A stretch of 46,600 nt of DNA from Opitutaceae bacterium (GCA_002694885.1 NZNM01000150.1:1-46600); one strand, 5' to 3'. Positions 8,403 through 17,589 are shown, counted from the stretch's first letter. Numbers and translations: made by a program. The notes: generated from the letters alone by a model not told the origin.

Positions 8403-9896
8403 ATGCATCCGCGGATAGCCCGACTCATTGACCACAAGAACCGCATCCGAAATCGGATGTGGAAAACGGCGATTGCCGATGCTCATCGCAGCGAACGAGC
8501 CCTCTATGCGGCTTTGCGTGTCCTTTCCATCACTTGGATGGGGATCAAGGAGAACCGGCTAATCAATCGAGCCGCGGCCCTAAGTTTTAGCTCTTTGATC
8601 GGGCTCATCCCCATGACGGCGATCATGATCCTCGCCTCGGGATTCGCTCTGGATAAGATTGATCCCGACCTCGTGGTTAACAATATCTACAAAGGGATCA
8701 GCTATATTGCCCCGGGATTAGGCAATTTGGAAGAATTTACGAACGAAGACGCCTCCGTCGGCGAGGAAAGCCGAGCCCAGCTCAAGAGCTACATTCAAAA
8801 GTTCGTCGATAACAGCCAGTCCACACCCGTTGGAATCAGCGGTATCATCGTGCTCATTTTGATCGTGCTTCAGCTTTTCTCGTCCATCGAAGGCGCCCTC
8901 AACGACATATGGGGAGTTAAGCGCGGACGAAGCTGGGTTCTTCGCGTTGGCACCTACTGGACGGTCATCACACTAGGTACCGTGGTGGCGGGTGGAGGAC
9001 TAGCTGTTCTTGCGGCCCAAGCTCTGAAGTGGAATGACTTTGCGGCCAGCTTGCCCGACATCGTGGGTCTGGAAAAGCTGATAAGCTGGATATCCAAGTT
9101 GGGGAGCTTTTTCATGCTGTCCGCGGTTCTGGCGACATTCTATCGATTTATCCCTAATACAATCGTCACTTGGCGGGCCAGTTTCGTGGGAGCGGTTTGC
9201 GCTTTGGCAATGATTGGAGCAAACAACTTCCTAGCATTCTGGCTGTATTCAAATCGGACGGAGGCGGAGTACAGCCTTTACGGCTCCCTAGCCATCGTAC
9301 CGGTTCTTATGTATGGGATGTATTTTTTCTGGCTATTCATTTTGCTCGGCGGACGTGTTTCCTACGCCGTTCAAAACGCCCATTTCAAGAGCGATAACAT
9401 CGCTTGGGACAAATTGAATTTCGCTTCTAAAGAGAGTATCTCGCTCCTCCTATTCGCCACCATATGCCGGCGCTTCCGTGAATGCCAACCTGCGTTGAGC
9501 GGACGCGAACTGGCGGAGATCTCGAAGCTCCCTATTCAGTACGTTAATGCCAGTCTTATAAGGCTATGCGACCTAAAGCTGGTCTCCTCGATTCCGCCCG
9601 GAGCTGGCGAACCATTCCAAAATTATAAATATCAACCGGCTCTTCCCTTGGACAAGATCGAGCTAAGCGAGTTCAAGGACCGATTCGAAGGTCATGGGAA
9701 CATGCCAGACGAATCCCTTTTCGACGACTATGATCCGGTGGTAAAACGGTTCCACGATTCGCTGGGACAAGCCCAACGATCCGCTCTCAGCGACTTGACC
9801 ATGGAAGATGTGATCGACCTCGCAGACGAGTCCAATCGGACCGACGACTTGAGTCCGAACCCAACCAATCCAAACGAATCATCGGCTACACGGTAA
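8403..9896 (+). CDS. YihY/BrkB-family inner membrane protein with C-terminal winged-helix-like domain
   Basis: 497 residues. The core, residues about 35-325, matches the YihY (formerly 'RNase BN') family: INRAAALSFSSLIGLIPM in the first helix, IEGALNDIWGVKRGRSW, the FYRFIPNTIVTWR segment, and a last helix pair with YGSLAIVPVLMYGMYFFWLFILLGGRVSYA. The family has six membrane helices and no agreed biochemical role; its old RNase BN assignment was wrong. After residue 340 there is a soluble tail with SLLLFATICRRFRECQPALS..ELAEISKLPIQYVNASLIRLCDLKLVSSI, which looks like a winged-helix or Rrf2-like fold, followed by an acidic tail. Preceded by the GYF protein. ATG at 8403. Confidence 0.92.
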   Translation: MHPRIARLIDHKNRIRNRMWKTAIADAHRSERALYAALRVLSITWMGIKENRLINRAAALSFSSLIGLIPMTAIMILASGFALDKIDPDLVVNNIYKGISYIAPGLGNLEEFTNEDASVGEESRAQLKSYIQKFVDNSQSTPVGISGIIVLILIVLQLFSSIEGALNDIWGVKRGRSWVLRVGTYWTVITLGTVVAGGGLAVLAAQALKWNDFAASLPDIVGLEKLISWISKLGSFFMLSAVLATFYRFIPNTIVTWRASFVGAVCALAMIGANNFLAFWLYSNRTEAEYSLYGSLAIVPVLMYGMYFFWLFILLGGRVSYAVQNAHFKSDNIAWDKLNFASKESISLLLFATICRRFRECQPALSGRELAEISKLPIQYVNASLIRLCDLKLVSSIPPGAGEPFQNYKYQPALPLDKIELSEFKDRFEGHGNMPDESLFDDYDPVVKRFHDSLGQAQRSALSDLTMEDVIDLADESNRTDDLSPNPTNPNESSATR

Positions 9897-9973
9897 GCTA
9901 GCCTACGCTATCGTCCGGTCTTGCGATTGCCCACACCCGCTTTCGTAACCGCTTATCGACGCCGTTTTGCCAA

Positions 9974-10001
9974 TTGACAGAGGCGCAACCGATCCTAACT
10001 T
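9974..10001 (+). promoter_or_regulatory. Possible promoter of the PpiD-like gene
   Basis: TTGACA (9974-9979), 16 nt, then TAACTT (9996-10001), 28 nt before the ATG at 10029. The -35 is perfect; the -10 keeps TA and the last T. Confidence 0.4.
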
Positions 10002-10028
10002 AGCCGTTCCAAATTTGCCGAAAAACCC

Positions 10029-11714
10029 ATGATTTCCTGGCTACAAACCAATCTGCAAAAGCACTTTCGCTTTCTCTTCATCATCCTGCTCGGGGTCGTA
10101 ATCGTCGCCTTCGTTTTTACGATTGGAGCGGCTCCCGGCATTGGCGACGGACGTCAAGATATTCCGAATTTGCGGTTTTTCGAGTTTGAGCTGACTACGG
10201 ACTCTCAACGGCAACAGTTTTTCAACGAAGCCTACTATAGCTCCCTGCTAAGCGGCGCTCCCATGAGCCAAGAGCAGTTGAATCAATATGCTTTCAACCG
10301 AGCTGCAGCTCTGCATCTAGCCAATATCCACAATCTTCCCGGACCGAATACGGAACAATTGACCAAGCATATCCAGGAATTGGGAATGTTCATGGGTCCT
10401 GATCAAACGTTCAGCAGAGATGCCTACTCGAGATTTCGTGATGAAATACGGGCATCCGGTCAAATCAGCGAAGGCCAACTATCGCGTATCATGGAAGATG
10501 ACTTTCGGATCAATCAGGTCTTCGAGGTTCTTTCTGGCCCGGGCTTCGTTCTAGAATCCGAGGTAATCGAGGAGCTCAAGCTGGATCAAACACTTTGGTC
10601 AGTTGCCGTCGCAGAAATAGATCTGAATGAATTCGAGCCTGAGATCGATGATTCTACCGAGAAGCTAGAAGCATTCTTCGCTCAAAACAGCTTCCGATAC
10701 ACGGCTCCTGCCCGGCGCGTCATCTCCTATTTGGAATTCAGGGCGCTCGATTACATGAGCGAGATCGAAGCTAGTGATTCGGATATTCGCAGCTACTTCG
10801 ATTTAAACCAGTCTCGATACACAAAGACGGTGGAAGCGGAAAAAAGCGAAGACGATCAAAACAACGAAGCAGAAGCCAGCGAGACGCAAACCGTCCAGCT
10901 GACCTTCGAGGAAGCGCGTGATCAAGTCGAATTCGATTACAAGTTGGATCAGGCGCGAGAATTGAGTCGCAAGAACGCGGAATCCATAGGCTTGGCCATC
11001 GTTGAACTGGACAACGCAACCGATGCCTCTCAATCGCTCTCCCTTGAACGAATTGAAACCTTAGCAGAACAGAAAGATATCCAGATAAAGCATACGACGC
11101 CGTTCGCGAGAAACGAAAGACCGCTCGGGCTCAGTTGGAGCCAAAACCTGATTGCTACCTCATTTCAGCTAACTGAAAACCATATCTACTCTCAACCAAT
11201 AATTGAGGGGGACTCGACTTATATTCTGGTACTGGAGAACGAAAACCCTGAATTCGTGCCCTCATTTACCACCGTTGAGGCGCAAGTCAAAGAAGACTAT
11301 CGCCAAGAGGAATCTCGCCGATTGAGAACCGAGCACGCCAACCAGATTGCTGCAGAGCTTAACGAATTGGATACAAGCGCTTTTAAGGAAGCGGAATCGA
11401 AAGGAATGACGATTTCCGAGTTTTCGAATTTCAAACGACGCGATACAATAGAAGGGCTCGACTCGGGCCTCATTTTTTCGGTCATGAGCTTAGACGTCGG
11501 AGATGTATCTAATGCAACTATACGCGAAGACAAAGGATACATTATTCAAGTGGTCGGAAAAGAAACGCCGGCAATCGATTCCTCAAATGAAGAGTTCGAA
11601 ACTCGGATGACGGCCCTGGCAGGTAATTACGAGCGCTACGCGGTATCCCAGTACATCAGCAAGCTCGCGAGCGATGAGCTCGTGCGAGCAGGTCTGGCGA
11701 CTGCTCCAAACTAA
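10029..11714 (+). CDS. PpiD/SurA-like membrane-anchored periplasmic chaperone (peptidylprolyl isomerase family)
   Basis: 561 residues. A single N-terminal membrane anchor (FRFLFIILLGVVIVAFVFTIGAAPGIG, about 14-40) after the start MISWLQTNLQKH is the layout of PpiD, with the rest in the periplasm. Residues 55-200 form a SurA_N-like helical domain with LNQYAFNRAAALHLA and repeated short helices. The middle (about 215-460) is acidic and charged and occupies the place of the parvulin domain, but I cannot point to the conserved parvulin active-site residues, so chaperone activity without isomerase activity is possible. A C-terminal segment GLIFSVMSLDVGDVSNATIREDKGYIIQVV resembles the end of a parvulin-like fold. 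The role would be folding of outer membrane and secreted proteins. The zinc-ribbon gene follows after 3 nt. Confidence 0.82.
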   Translation: MISWLQTNLQKHFRFLFIILLGVVIVAFVFTIGAAPGIGDGRQDIPNLRFFEFELTTDSQRQQFFNEAYYSSLLSGAPMSQEQLNQYAFNRAAALHLANIHNLPGPNTEQLTKHIQELGMFMGPDQTFSRDAYSRFRDEIRASGQISEGQLSRIMEDDFRINQVFEVLSGPGFVLESEVIEELKLDQTLWSVAVAEIDLNEFEPEIDDSTEKLEAFFAQNSFRYTAPARRVISYLEFRALDYMSEIEASDSDIRSYFDLNQSRYTKTVEAEKSEDDQNNEAEASETQTVQLTFEEARDQVEFDYKLDQARELSRKNAESIGLAIVELDNATDASQSLSLERIETLAEQKDIQIKHTTPFARNERPLGLSWSQNLIATSFQLTENHIYSQPIIEGDSTYILVLENENPEFVPSFTTVEAQVKEDYRQEESRRLRTEHANQIAAELNELDTSAFKEAESKGMTISEFSNFKRRDTIEGLDSGLIFSVMSLDVGDVSNATIREDKGYIIQVVGKETPAIDSSNEEFETRMTALAGNYERYAVSQYISKLASDELVRAGLATAPN

Positions 11715-11717
11715 AAA

Positions 11718-11966
11718 ATGCCATTAAAGCGATTCAGGCCCTTGTCCGGCAAATGCAGACTATGCAAGGGCGAGCTCGAATTGAAATTGGCAGGAAACGC
11801 AGAATCGCCCAGCGTATGCCCGAAATGCGGACAAGGTATTGAGCCCATTCAGAACCTTTCTGCCCCACCCGCTCGCATCAATCGCAAGCCCAGCCCGACA
11901 CAAGCCAAAGCCGCAGGATTCCAAGTTTACAAGCGCCTTGGCAAAGGCGAATACGAGAAACAGTAA
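11718..11966 (+). CDS. Small zinc-ribbon protein
   Basis: 82 residues with two CxxC knuckles, CRLCKGEL (residues 13-16) and CPKCGQG (about 34-37), a classic rubredoxin-type zinc ribbon, then a basic Pro/Lys-rich tail. It begins 3 nt after the stop of the PpiD-like gene, so translational coupling is likely. No further function can be read from the sequence; such proteins bind nucleic acid or mediate protein contacts. Confidence 0.75.
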   Translation: MPLKRFRPLSGKCRLCKGELELKLAGNAESPSVCPKCGQGIEPIQNLSAPPARINRKPSPTQAKAAGFQVYKRLGKGEYEKQ

Positions 11967-12036
11967 TTTTGGCTGTCTCCGTAAAACGGTGAATGAAGCT
12001 GGCCAACCAGCCTCCTTATAGGCATCAGGTTATTCA

Positions 12037-13005
12037 GTGATACGCGACAAACGGCATCTCCTTTATGGTCTTTCGACCGATTCCTATTCCCTCAAAGGGA
12101 TTTGGCTACTTGGCCTGCTTTACTGCGGTTCCCTTTTCGTCGCTGTTTTCCTCAGTCTTGCAGCGTGGAATATCACGCATACCGTGGATCCCGATGGTAG
12201 CAGCTATTTGGCTAGCAAGCCCTACACGAAGTTTTTCGACAGAAGTCGATGGTTCTGCGTCCTACTCATCTTGCCATTCCTTTTCTGGAAATGCCGTATT
12301 ACTTCTTTCCAGGCAGCGGGATTTAATCGGCCCTTCTCGAAAACAACTGCCATTTGGTTCGCCTACGGAATAGGCATGATCGCCATCATCTACGGAAGCT
12401 CAGCAATCTTTGGGGCCATCCAACTCAAGCCAGGCGCATCGGCGAGCGGATTTATCTCAAATCTAGGAAACGCCCTTTTGGCCGGAATACTAGTCGGCCT
12501 GCTAGAAGAGATCGTATTCAGAGGCCTCGTATTCAGAATGTTCTACACGGCGTTGAAGCCGATACCGGCTATTCTTATTTCTTCGGCATTTTTCGCCATC
12601 CTCCACTTCAAAGCTGATGCAGAGGTCTTCACCGATATCTCTCCCCAAGAAATCGGCATTTTCGAAGGCTTCTACACTGCTTGGGCAATGATGTCCGCAT
12701 TGGTTACCGAATTCGACTTCACCTACCTAGCCTCGATATTCTTGGTGGGCGTCGTCTTGCACCAGGTCTTTCTTTTGACTTCCAATCTTTGGGCAAACGC
12801 GGCGCTGCATGCAGGATGGGTATTTACAATCAAAGCAGTAGGAGGCGGATTTCAGACCTCGCCCTATGCAAATGCCTTCACCGGAACAACACGCGTAGCC
12901 GACGGCTACCTAGTTATTCTCGTACTAATCGTTTTTTGCGCGATCTTCGCTTGGAAATTGCGGTCTAAAACAGCGACTCTTGAAGAAAGGAAAGTTACCA
13001 AATGA
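12037..13005 (+). CDS. CPBP-family intramembrane glutamic endopeptidase
   Basis: 322 residues, about eight hydrophobic segments. The CPBP (Rce1/Abi-type) motifs are present: LLEEIVFRGLVFR (E157, E158, R162), SAFFAILHF, and a final LWANAALHAGW. Members cleave within membranes; bacterial roles are diverse and often unknown. The start is a GTG at 12037, since an in-frame stop lies 18 nt upstream (TAG at 12019) and AGG precedes the GTG by 7-9 nt. The stop overlaps the tolC start by 4 bases (ATGA), showing co-translation with the outer membrane protein. Confidence 0.9.
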   Translation: MIRDKRHLLYGLSTDSYSLKGIWLLGLLYCGSLFVAVFLSLAAWNITHTVDPDGSSYLASKPYTKFFDRSRWFCVLLILPFLFWKCRITSFQAAGFNRPFSKTTAIWFAYGIGMIAIIYGSSAIFGAIQLKPGASASGFISNLGNALLAGILVGLLEEIVFRGLVFRMFYTALKPIPAILISSAFFAILHFKADAEVFTDISPQEIGIFEGFYTAWAMMSALVTEFDFTYLASIFLVGVVLHQVFLLTSNLWANAALHAGWVFTIKAVGGGFQTSPYANAFTGTTRVADGYLVILVLIVFCAIFAWKLRSKTATLEERKVTK

Positions 13006-14501
13006 CAAAATCGCCCCCTCAATTGCCTCAATTTCTCCGATCTTATGTTCGATATTTCGCCATTCCCGCCCTGTCTCTTAACTGCTCGGGACTACAGGCC
13101 CAAGAAATCTTGACTGTCGAACAATCCATTCAAATAGCGCTAAAGAGTAATTTTGATGTCCGGATCAGCGAGAATACGACCAAGCGAGCTGAACAGGACG
13201 TGAAGATCGCCGATTCCGAGTTTGAGCCAAATTTCGGTATTACTACCTCGGATAGCTTCAGTACCCAAGTCCGCTCCGGCGACCTTTTGGATGGCAGCGC
13301 TCAGCCTCAATCGAATAACCAAGTTAGCCGTGCGGTCGTATCTAAGGACTTGAATACAGGCGGAAACATAGCCTTGAGCACCAGATTGAATCGCAACTTC
13401 TCCAATTCAACGAATAGCACCATAAATCCCCGATACGTAGCCAGCACGACGCTAAGTTTGCGGCAGCCCCTTCTCAGCGGCTATGGCCCTGATGTTGCCA
13501 AGGCGCGCCGCCGTTTGGCCAGACTTTCTCTTGATCAAGCCAATCTCGATTTTCAGGCCACCGTTCTCCAAGTCGTCAATACAGTCGAGTCTTCGTATCA
13601 TTCGCTGGCATTCGCTCAAGAGCAGTTTAATGTTCGCCACGCGGCGCTAGGCCTAGCCAATGCCTTGCTTTCCGAAAACCAGATAAAGCTAGAAAGGGGT
13701 GTCGCCACTAGCCTCGATGTCCTGCAGGCGGAAGTCGGCGTAGCCAACGCGACCGACCGTCTCTTGAGAGCGGAAAAAGCCCTAGAAGACGCTAAAGATC
13801 GGCTGATCACCACAATAGGAGACGAATCCCTCAGAGAACGGCCATTGATCGTCGAAGCTCCGGACGTCGAGAACCCTGTTGAGCCGGACGTGGAATCAAC
13901 ATTCAATCGGGTAATCGAAAATGCCCCGCGCTACTTAACGCTTCTCAACCAACGACACCAAAGAGAAATCGAGCTGCGAAGGGCTAAGCGCAATCGACTG
14001 CCGTCGCTGAATTTAAATGGCGATTACGCACTTACAGGTCTCGAAGGCTCTCTAGAGTCCGCCTATGACGACGTTTCCGAAGCCGATAGTTACAACTGGC
14101 AATGGTCTCTTTCCCTCGACGTTCCTTGGGGACTCAATGAGAAGCGGGCCAACTACATAAAAGCCCAAATCCAACTGGATACCGAAGAAGCAAGAACAGT
14201 AAGAGAAAAACAACGTTTGATACGCGACACGAGAATCGCAGTTAGAAACGGGACTACTGCTATCGAAGGAATTAGTATTAGAGAACTCGCTACCAAGCTG
14301 AGCATCGAGGAGTTCGAGATGGAAAAGGCCAAATTCGACGCTGGACTGAGCACCGGTAGACAAGTTTTAGAGGCCCAACAAAGAATGGACGAGTCCCGCG
14401 TGGATGAACTCCAAGCGAAAATCGACCTTCTGGATGCATACTCAGACCTAAGAGAGCTGGATGGCACGTCTCTTGATCGATACGGAATACAGTTCGATTG
14501 A
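13002..14501 (+). CDS. TolC-family outer membrane efflux protein
   Basis: 499 residues. A signal-like N-terminus ends near LNCSGLQAQEILTVEQ, and mature TolC repeats begin with LTVEQSIQIALKSNFDVRISE. Two related halves of long helices plus strands follow: TSLDVLQAEVGVANATDRLLRAE in the first, and AKFDAGLSTGRQVLEAQQ in the second, both hallmarks of the OEP family. These form trimeric channels through the outer membrane for efflux or type I secretion. No inner-membrane transporter or adaptor is adjacent, so the pump partner is elsewhere. Overlaps the CPBP gene by 4 bp and is followed by a phosphoesterase after 10 nt. Confidence 0.9.
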   Translation: MTKSPPQLPQFLRSYVRYFAIPALSLNCSGLQAQEILTVEQSIQIALKSNFDVRISENTTKRAEQDVKIADSEFEPNFGITTSDSFSTQVRSGDLLDGSAQPQSNNQVSRAVVSKDLNTGGNIALSTRLNRNFSNSTNSTINPRYVASTTLSLRQPLLSGYGPDVAKARRRLARLSLDQANLDFQATVLQVVNTVESSYHSLAFAQEQFNVRHAALGLANALLSENQIKLERGVATSLDVLQAEVGVANATDRLLRAEKALEDAKDRLITTIGDESLRERPLIVEAPDVENPVEPDVESTFNRVIENAPRYLTLLNQRHQREIELRRAKRNRLPSLNLNGDYALTGLEGSLESAYDDVSEADSYNWQWSLSLDVPWGLNEKRANYIKAQIQLDTEEARTVREKQRLIRDTRIAVRNGTTAIEGISIRELATKLSIEEFEMEKAKFDAGLSTGRQVLEAQQRMDESRVDELQAKIDLLDAYSDLRELDGTSLDRYGIQFD

Positions 14502-14511
14502 CGCATATCTA

Positions 14512-14961
14512 ATGGGTTCAGCTTTAACTATCGCGGTCATATCGGATACGCACGATTACGTTCCCCAAAATCTAATTACAGCGATAGAGTCTGCCGACGA
14601 AATCTGGCATTTAGGAGATATTTGCCAAAAAGAGTCGCTAGATCGATTTCGAGCCCTACCTCCAGATTTCCAATCCGTTCAGGGCAATTGCGATCCTTTC
14701 GGGCAATCGCCTCATTCGCTCATTCTGGAAAAGTTCGGGACTCGGTTTCGCTTGCAGCATTTGCCGCCAGAAGAACCTGGCGGCTCGGTCGATGCTGTTT
14801 TATTCGGCCACTTGCATTATCCCGTAAATCTCAAGACGGAGCAGGGACATATGCTGAATCCAGGGGCAATCAATGGGCCAAGAAATGGCAGCCGTTCCTC
14901 GTTCGCATGGCTTTCGATTACGGAAAAAGGTTCCTGGGACTGGCAGTTAGAGCCTATTTGA
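14512..14961 (+). CDS. YfcE/MJ0936-type metallophosphoesterase
   Basis: 149 residues. Motifs of the calcineurin-like fold in order: SDTHD near the N-terminus, HLGDIC, VQGNCDP (GNCD in place of GNHD, normal in this subfamily), then FGHLHYP and LNPGAI with the last metal ligands. These small enzymes hydrolyse phosphodiesters in vitro; the physiological substrate is unknown. An in-frame TTG or ATG region back to 14461 would overlap tolC; the ATG at 14512, 10 nt after the tolC stop, gives the standard MGSALTIAVISDTHD beginning. Confidence 0.9.
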   Translation: MGSALTIAVISDTHDYVPQNLITAIESADEIWHLGDICQKESLDRFRALPPDFQSVQGNCDPFGQSPHSLILEKFGTRFRLQHLPPEEPGGSVDAVLFGHLHYPVNLKTEQGHMLNPGAINGPRNGSRSSFAWLSITEKGSWDWQLEPI

Positions 14962-15076
14962 TTTCTATCCAAGACCTCCGTCGGTGTTTCTGCTAGACCA
15001 GATTCAATATGACAATGCAGCAAGAGATTGAATTTAATTCTTTCCCAAGGAATACAGGTCTCTAAGATACGACAAC

Positions 15077-15928
15077 ATGCCAGCCGTTCGCGACACCGCA
15101 CAGAAGTTCAGTATCATGAGTTTCAATATCGCGCATGGAAGAGGCCTTTCTCTCTACCAGGGGTTTCACAGCTCGAACGGCATCAGAAAAAATCTGGAGA
15201 AGATCGCCCGACTTATTGACAGGCATTCCCCGGACATCGTCGCCTTCCAGGAAATCGACCAGTCCTCTCACTGGAACAGGCACATAGATCTTTTGAAGCA
15301 TATACAAGAGGAAAGCGGATACCCTTTCGCTAAGCACGGAATTCACAATACTCGATTCGGACGCAAACCCCTTTGCTACGGCAATGCGTTTCTTTCAAAG
15401 TATCCAATTTCCGATTGCACCGTCACGCCATTCGGCAATCGCAACCTTGGCGAAAAAGGCTTCATGGATGCCCGATTTGAACTTGCTTCCAATTCCGTAG
15501 ACATCATCAATCTTCATTTGGATTTCGGTTCTCGGCGCAATCGAATCGCCCAGATCGAACCTATCCTTGATCGCATTAAACGTTTCTCGAAATCTCAGGC
15601 CCAAGATACCCCTCCCATCATTTGCGGGGACTTCAATACCTGCTCCCGCCGGTTCAGCGACGCTGTGCGACAATTTCTGATAAAGGCCGCGCAACATGCC
15701 CACTACACTTATCATCCGCAAAACAAACGGACTTTTCCTGCCCATTTTCCATCACGAGGTTTGGATTTCGTTCTCGTTCCAAAGCCGTTTAGCGTCTCCA
15801 GGGCTGAGGTGATTAAGAGTTTCGCTTCCGATCACCTGCCTGTGCAAATCGAAGTCGAACTCCCTCAAATTGCCAATGAATCGATGGTGACCAGATCCCG
15901 ACAGGTTCGAAACGCTGTAGCAAAATAA
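15077..15928 (+). CDS. Endonuclease/exonuclease/phosphatase (EEP) family hydrolase
   Basis: 283 residues. EEP-fold motifs: IMSFNIAHGRG, DIVAFQEID (metal-binding Glu), NAFLSKYPI, IINLHLDFGSRRN, PIICGDFNT with catalytic Asp and Asn, and SDHLPVQIEV with the catalytic His. The family covers nucleases, phosphatidylinositol phosphatases and other phosphoesterases, and nothing here picks one. There is no obvious signal peptide, suggesting a cytoplasmic enzyme. The last codons overlap the T-run of the opposite-strand SWIB terminator. ATG at 15077. Confidence 0.9.
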   Translation: MPAVRDTAQKFSIMSFNIAHGRGLSLYQGFHSSNGIRKNLEKIARLIDRHSPDIVAFQEIDQSSHWNRHIDLLKHIQEESGYPFAKHGIHNTRFGRKPLCYGNAFLSKYPISDCTVTPFGNRNLGEKGFMDARFELASNSVDIINLHLDFGSRRNRIAQIEPILDRIKRFSKSQAQDTPPIICGDFNTCSRRFSDAVRQFLIKAAQHAHYTYHPQNKRTFPAHFPSRGLDFVLVPKPFSVSRAEVIKSFASDHLPVQIEVELPQIANESMVTRSRQVRNAVAK

Positions 15929-15956
15929 AAGCCCCAAACCCGCTAGGGTTTGAGGC
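15920..15956 (-). terminator. Rho-independent terminator of the SWIB gene
   Basis: On the minus strand an 11-bp stem with one mismatch (arms 15931-15941 and 15946-15956, loop of four) is followed by TTTTATTTTG (15929 down to 15920). There is no T-run on the plus strand, so it serves the SWIB gene. Confidence 0.85.
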
Positions 15957-15983
15957 ATAAAAAATCCTGAATCGGGGATGCGT

Positions 15984-16256
15984 TTAGCTAGTTACGTGAT
16001 TTGAAACTAGTTTCGTCATTTCAAACATCGTAACCTTGTCTCTACCATCGAAGACTGCCTTCAGTTTGTCGTCCGCAATGATCTCTCGCTTGTTTGAAGG
16101 ATTCTGCAAATCGTTGGATTTAATATAATCCCAGAGTTTCTTCGTCACTTCGGTGCGAGGGAGAGGATCCGAACCCACAACAGCAGCTAGAGCCGCATCT
16201 GGGGTAACGGGTTTCATGAATGCCGCATTGGGCTTTTTATTAGATGCTTTAGCCAT
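15984..16256 (-). CDS. SWIB/MDM2-domain protein
   Basis: 90 residues, nearly all one SWIB domain: MKPVTPDAALAAVVGSDPLP, then RTEVTKKLWDYIKSNDLQNP, a KREIIADDKLKAVFDG segment, and a final helix TMFEMTKLVSNHV. The SWIB fold is common in eukaryotic chromatin remodellers and, among bacteria, is found in Chlamydiae, Verrucomicrobiota and some others, where it is linked to DNA condensation or topoisomerase. A basic N-terminal tail (MAKASNKKPN) would suit nucleic acid binding. Single-gene unit with its own terminator. Bacterial role not established. Confidence 0.9.
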   Translation of the reverse strand: MAKASNKKPNAAFMKPVTPDAALAAVVGSDPLPRTEVTKKLWDYIKSNDLQNPSNKREIIADDKLKAVFDGRDKVTMFEMTKLVSNHVTS

Positions 16257-16629
16257 AAGTCATTTTGGATAGTCCGATATAGACCCGAAGCAAACCTAAA
16301 TAGTCCAAGAATCACAAAAAATTGCACTTTAATACCTTAGGGAGCGCAGCGGCGTAAATCGACTGCTAATTTATGGTAGTTTCTGAGGCATGACATACAA
16401 TTTGGGATAACCGTATATCCAGCGCAAAAACCTCAATTTTACCGACTTTATAGGTATCCTTCCCAAGTAAATTGACCTTGTTCTAGACCATTTAAATCTA
16501 TAACTTTTCTCCCCCAAACTACTGTTCAAATTGCAGATTAACCGCTTCAATCGCTGTCTTAAAGTCCCTATGCGCTCAAACAATCTTGGTCTACGATCAC
16601 CCAATTAAACGATTCGTCCCTCATAAATC
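16257..16629. other. Intergenic region, SWIB / response regulator
   Basis: About 370 nt separating two divergent genes. It is noticeably more AT-rich than the flanking genes and contains no ORF with a recognisable protein. It should contain both promoters, but I find no convincing hexamer pair. Confidence 0.5.
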
Positions 16630-17328
16630 ATGAACCAAGGCCAAACCCGTATAGTCGTCATCGAAGATCAGATCATGCTGCGAGATCTGGTAACCAGTTT
16701 AGCCTCTAGCATACCGGGTGTCACAGTAGTCGGCGAGGCAGTCGACGGCAGAGAAGGATTGAGGCTTTGCGACGACGAAAAGCCGGATCTCGTCATATTC
16801 GATCTCTTTTTGCCCAGCTTAAATGGTACAGAAATTCTGAGGCAGTTCGGAAAAAAGAACCCCAAAACTCGTTTTATCGCAATTTCTGCGAATTTCACGC
16901 CCGAGTCGATACGAGAACTCTTGGAGCTCGGATGCCACGGAATCATAGCAAAAAGTTCTTCAGCCTCCAAACTAAAGGAGGGATTCAAAGAAGTGTCGGA
17001 GGGAGGAAGCTATTTGTGTCCTATGGCCGCCAGCCTTTTGAGAGAATCCCACATCTCCCGCACTCAAACCGGACGTCGCAAAGGCCGTCTCTCCAACCGC
17101 GAGCGAGAAGTGCTTCAAGCAGTCGCCGAAGGCTTCAGCACCAAGCAAATTGCAGAGAAACTAACCGTCAGCGTGAAAACGATCGAAGCCCATCGAGCTA
17201 ATCTAATGAAAAAGCTCGAGGCGAGAAGCGCAGTGGAACTCACTCGCTGCGCCTTTGAAATGGGCATAATCGAACTACCTACCAGGTGTAGCCAACCCTT
17301 GCCTGAAGATCGCCCCAGGGAAATCTAG
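16630..17328 (+). CDS. NarL/FixJ-family response regulator
   Basis: 232 residues. An N-terminal receiver domain (about 6-125) with the acidic pair E12-D13, phospho-acceptor D58 in VIFDLFLPSLNG, the Thr/Ser switch in FIAISANF, and Lys in IIAKSSS. After a linker comes a LuxR-type helix-turn-helix at about 155-215: LSNREREVLQAVAEGFSTKQIAEKL, with VSVKTIEAHRANLMKKL as recognition helix. It binds DNA when phosphorylated by a histidine kinase; none is adjacent, so it is an orphan here and its targets are unknown. The exbB-tonB unit starts 260 nt downstream, and it could regulate that, but no evidence shows it. ATG at 16630. Confidence 0.93.
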   Translation: MNQGQTRIVVIEDQIMLRDLVTSLASSIPGVTVVGEAVDGREGLRLCDDEKPDLVIFDLFLPSLNGTEILRQFGKKNPKTRFIAISANFTPESIRELLELGCHGIIAKSSSASKLKEGFKEVSEGGSYLCPMAASLLRESHISRTQTGRRKGRLSNREREVLQAVAEGFSTKQIAEKLTVSVKTIEAHRANLMKKLEARSAVELTRCAFEMGIIELPTRCSQPLPEDRPREI

Positions 17329-17375
17329 GAGACTCCAGAAACTGGGGAAAGAGCCAATTGCGGCCGTCAATCCGC

Positions 17376-17404
17376 TTGACAATACTACAACTGTAGTATG
17401 TTCT
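17376..17404 (+). promoter_or_regulatory. Promoter with BlaI/CopY-like operator upstream of exbB
   Basis: TTGACA (17376-17381) is followed by a perfect dyad ATACTACA-AC-TGTAGTAT (17382-17399) and then TGTTCT as a weak -10 at 17-nt spacing. The dyad contains TACAnnTGTA, the core recognised by BlaI/MecI and CopY repressors. It fills the spacer, an arrangement that suits repression. It lies about 185 nt before exbB, so the transcript would have a long leader. The repressor is not in this window. Confidence 0.55.
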
Positions 17405-17589
17405 GCATCCTTAATTCGTTGACGAATTCGCAACGAGCTCATTACCCAGCAGTTTTCTGAGGGGATACGCTTGACTCACTTGTCGAAACCCTATTTCACC
17501 ATCACTCCTGCAGAGCCATACTGAACCTGGATAGAACGTCCTACGCTCAACCCAATTTCACCTGCAAGTAACTCAATTTTCCTACCTCC

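Noticed and set aside
16371-16604. Possible 77-residue basic minus-strand gene
   Set aside because: Atypical composition, no family resemblance, and it lies in an AT-rich intergenic region where such frames occur by chance.
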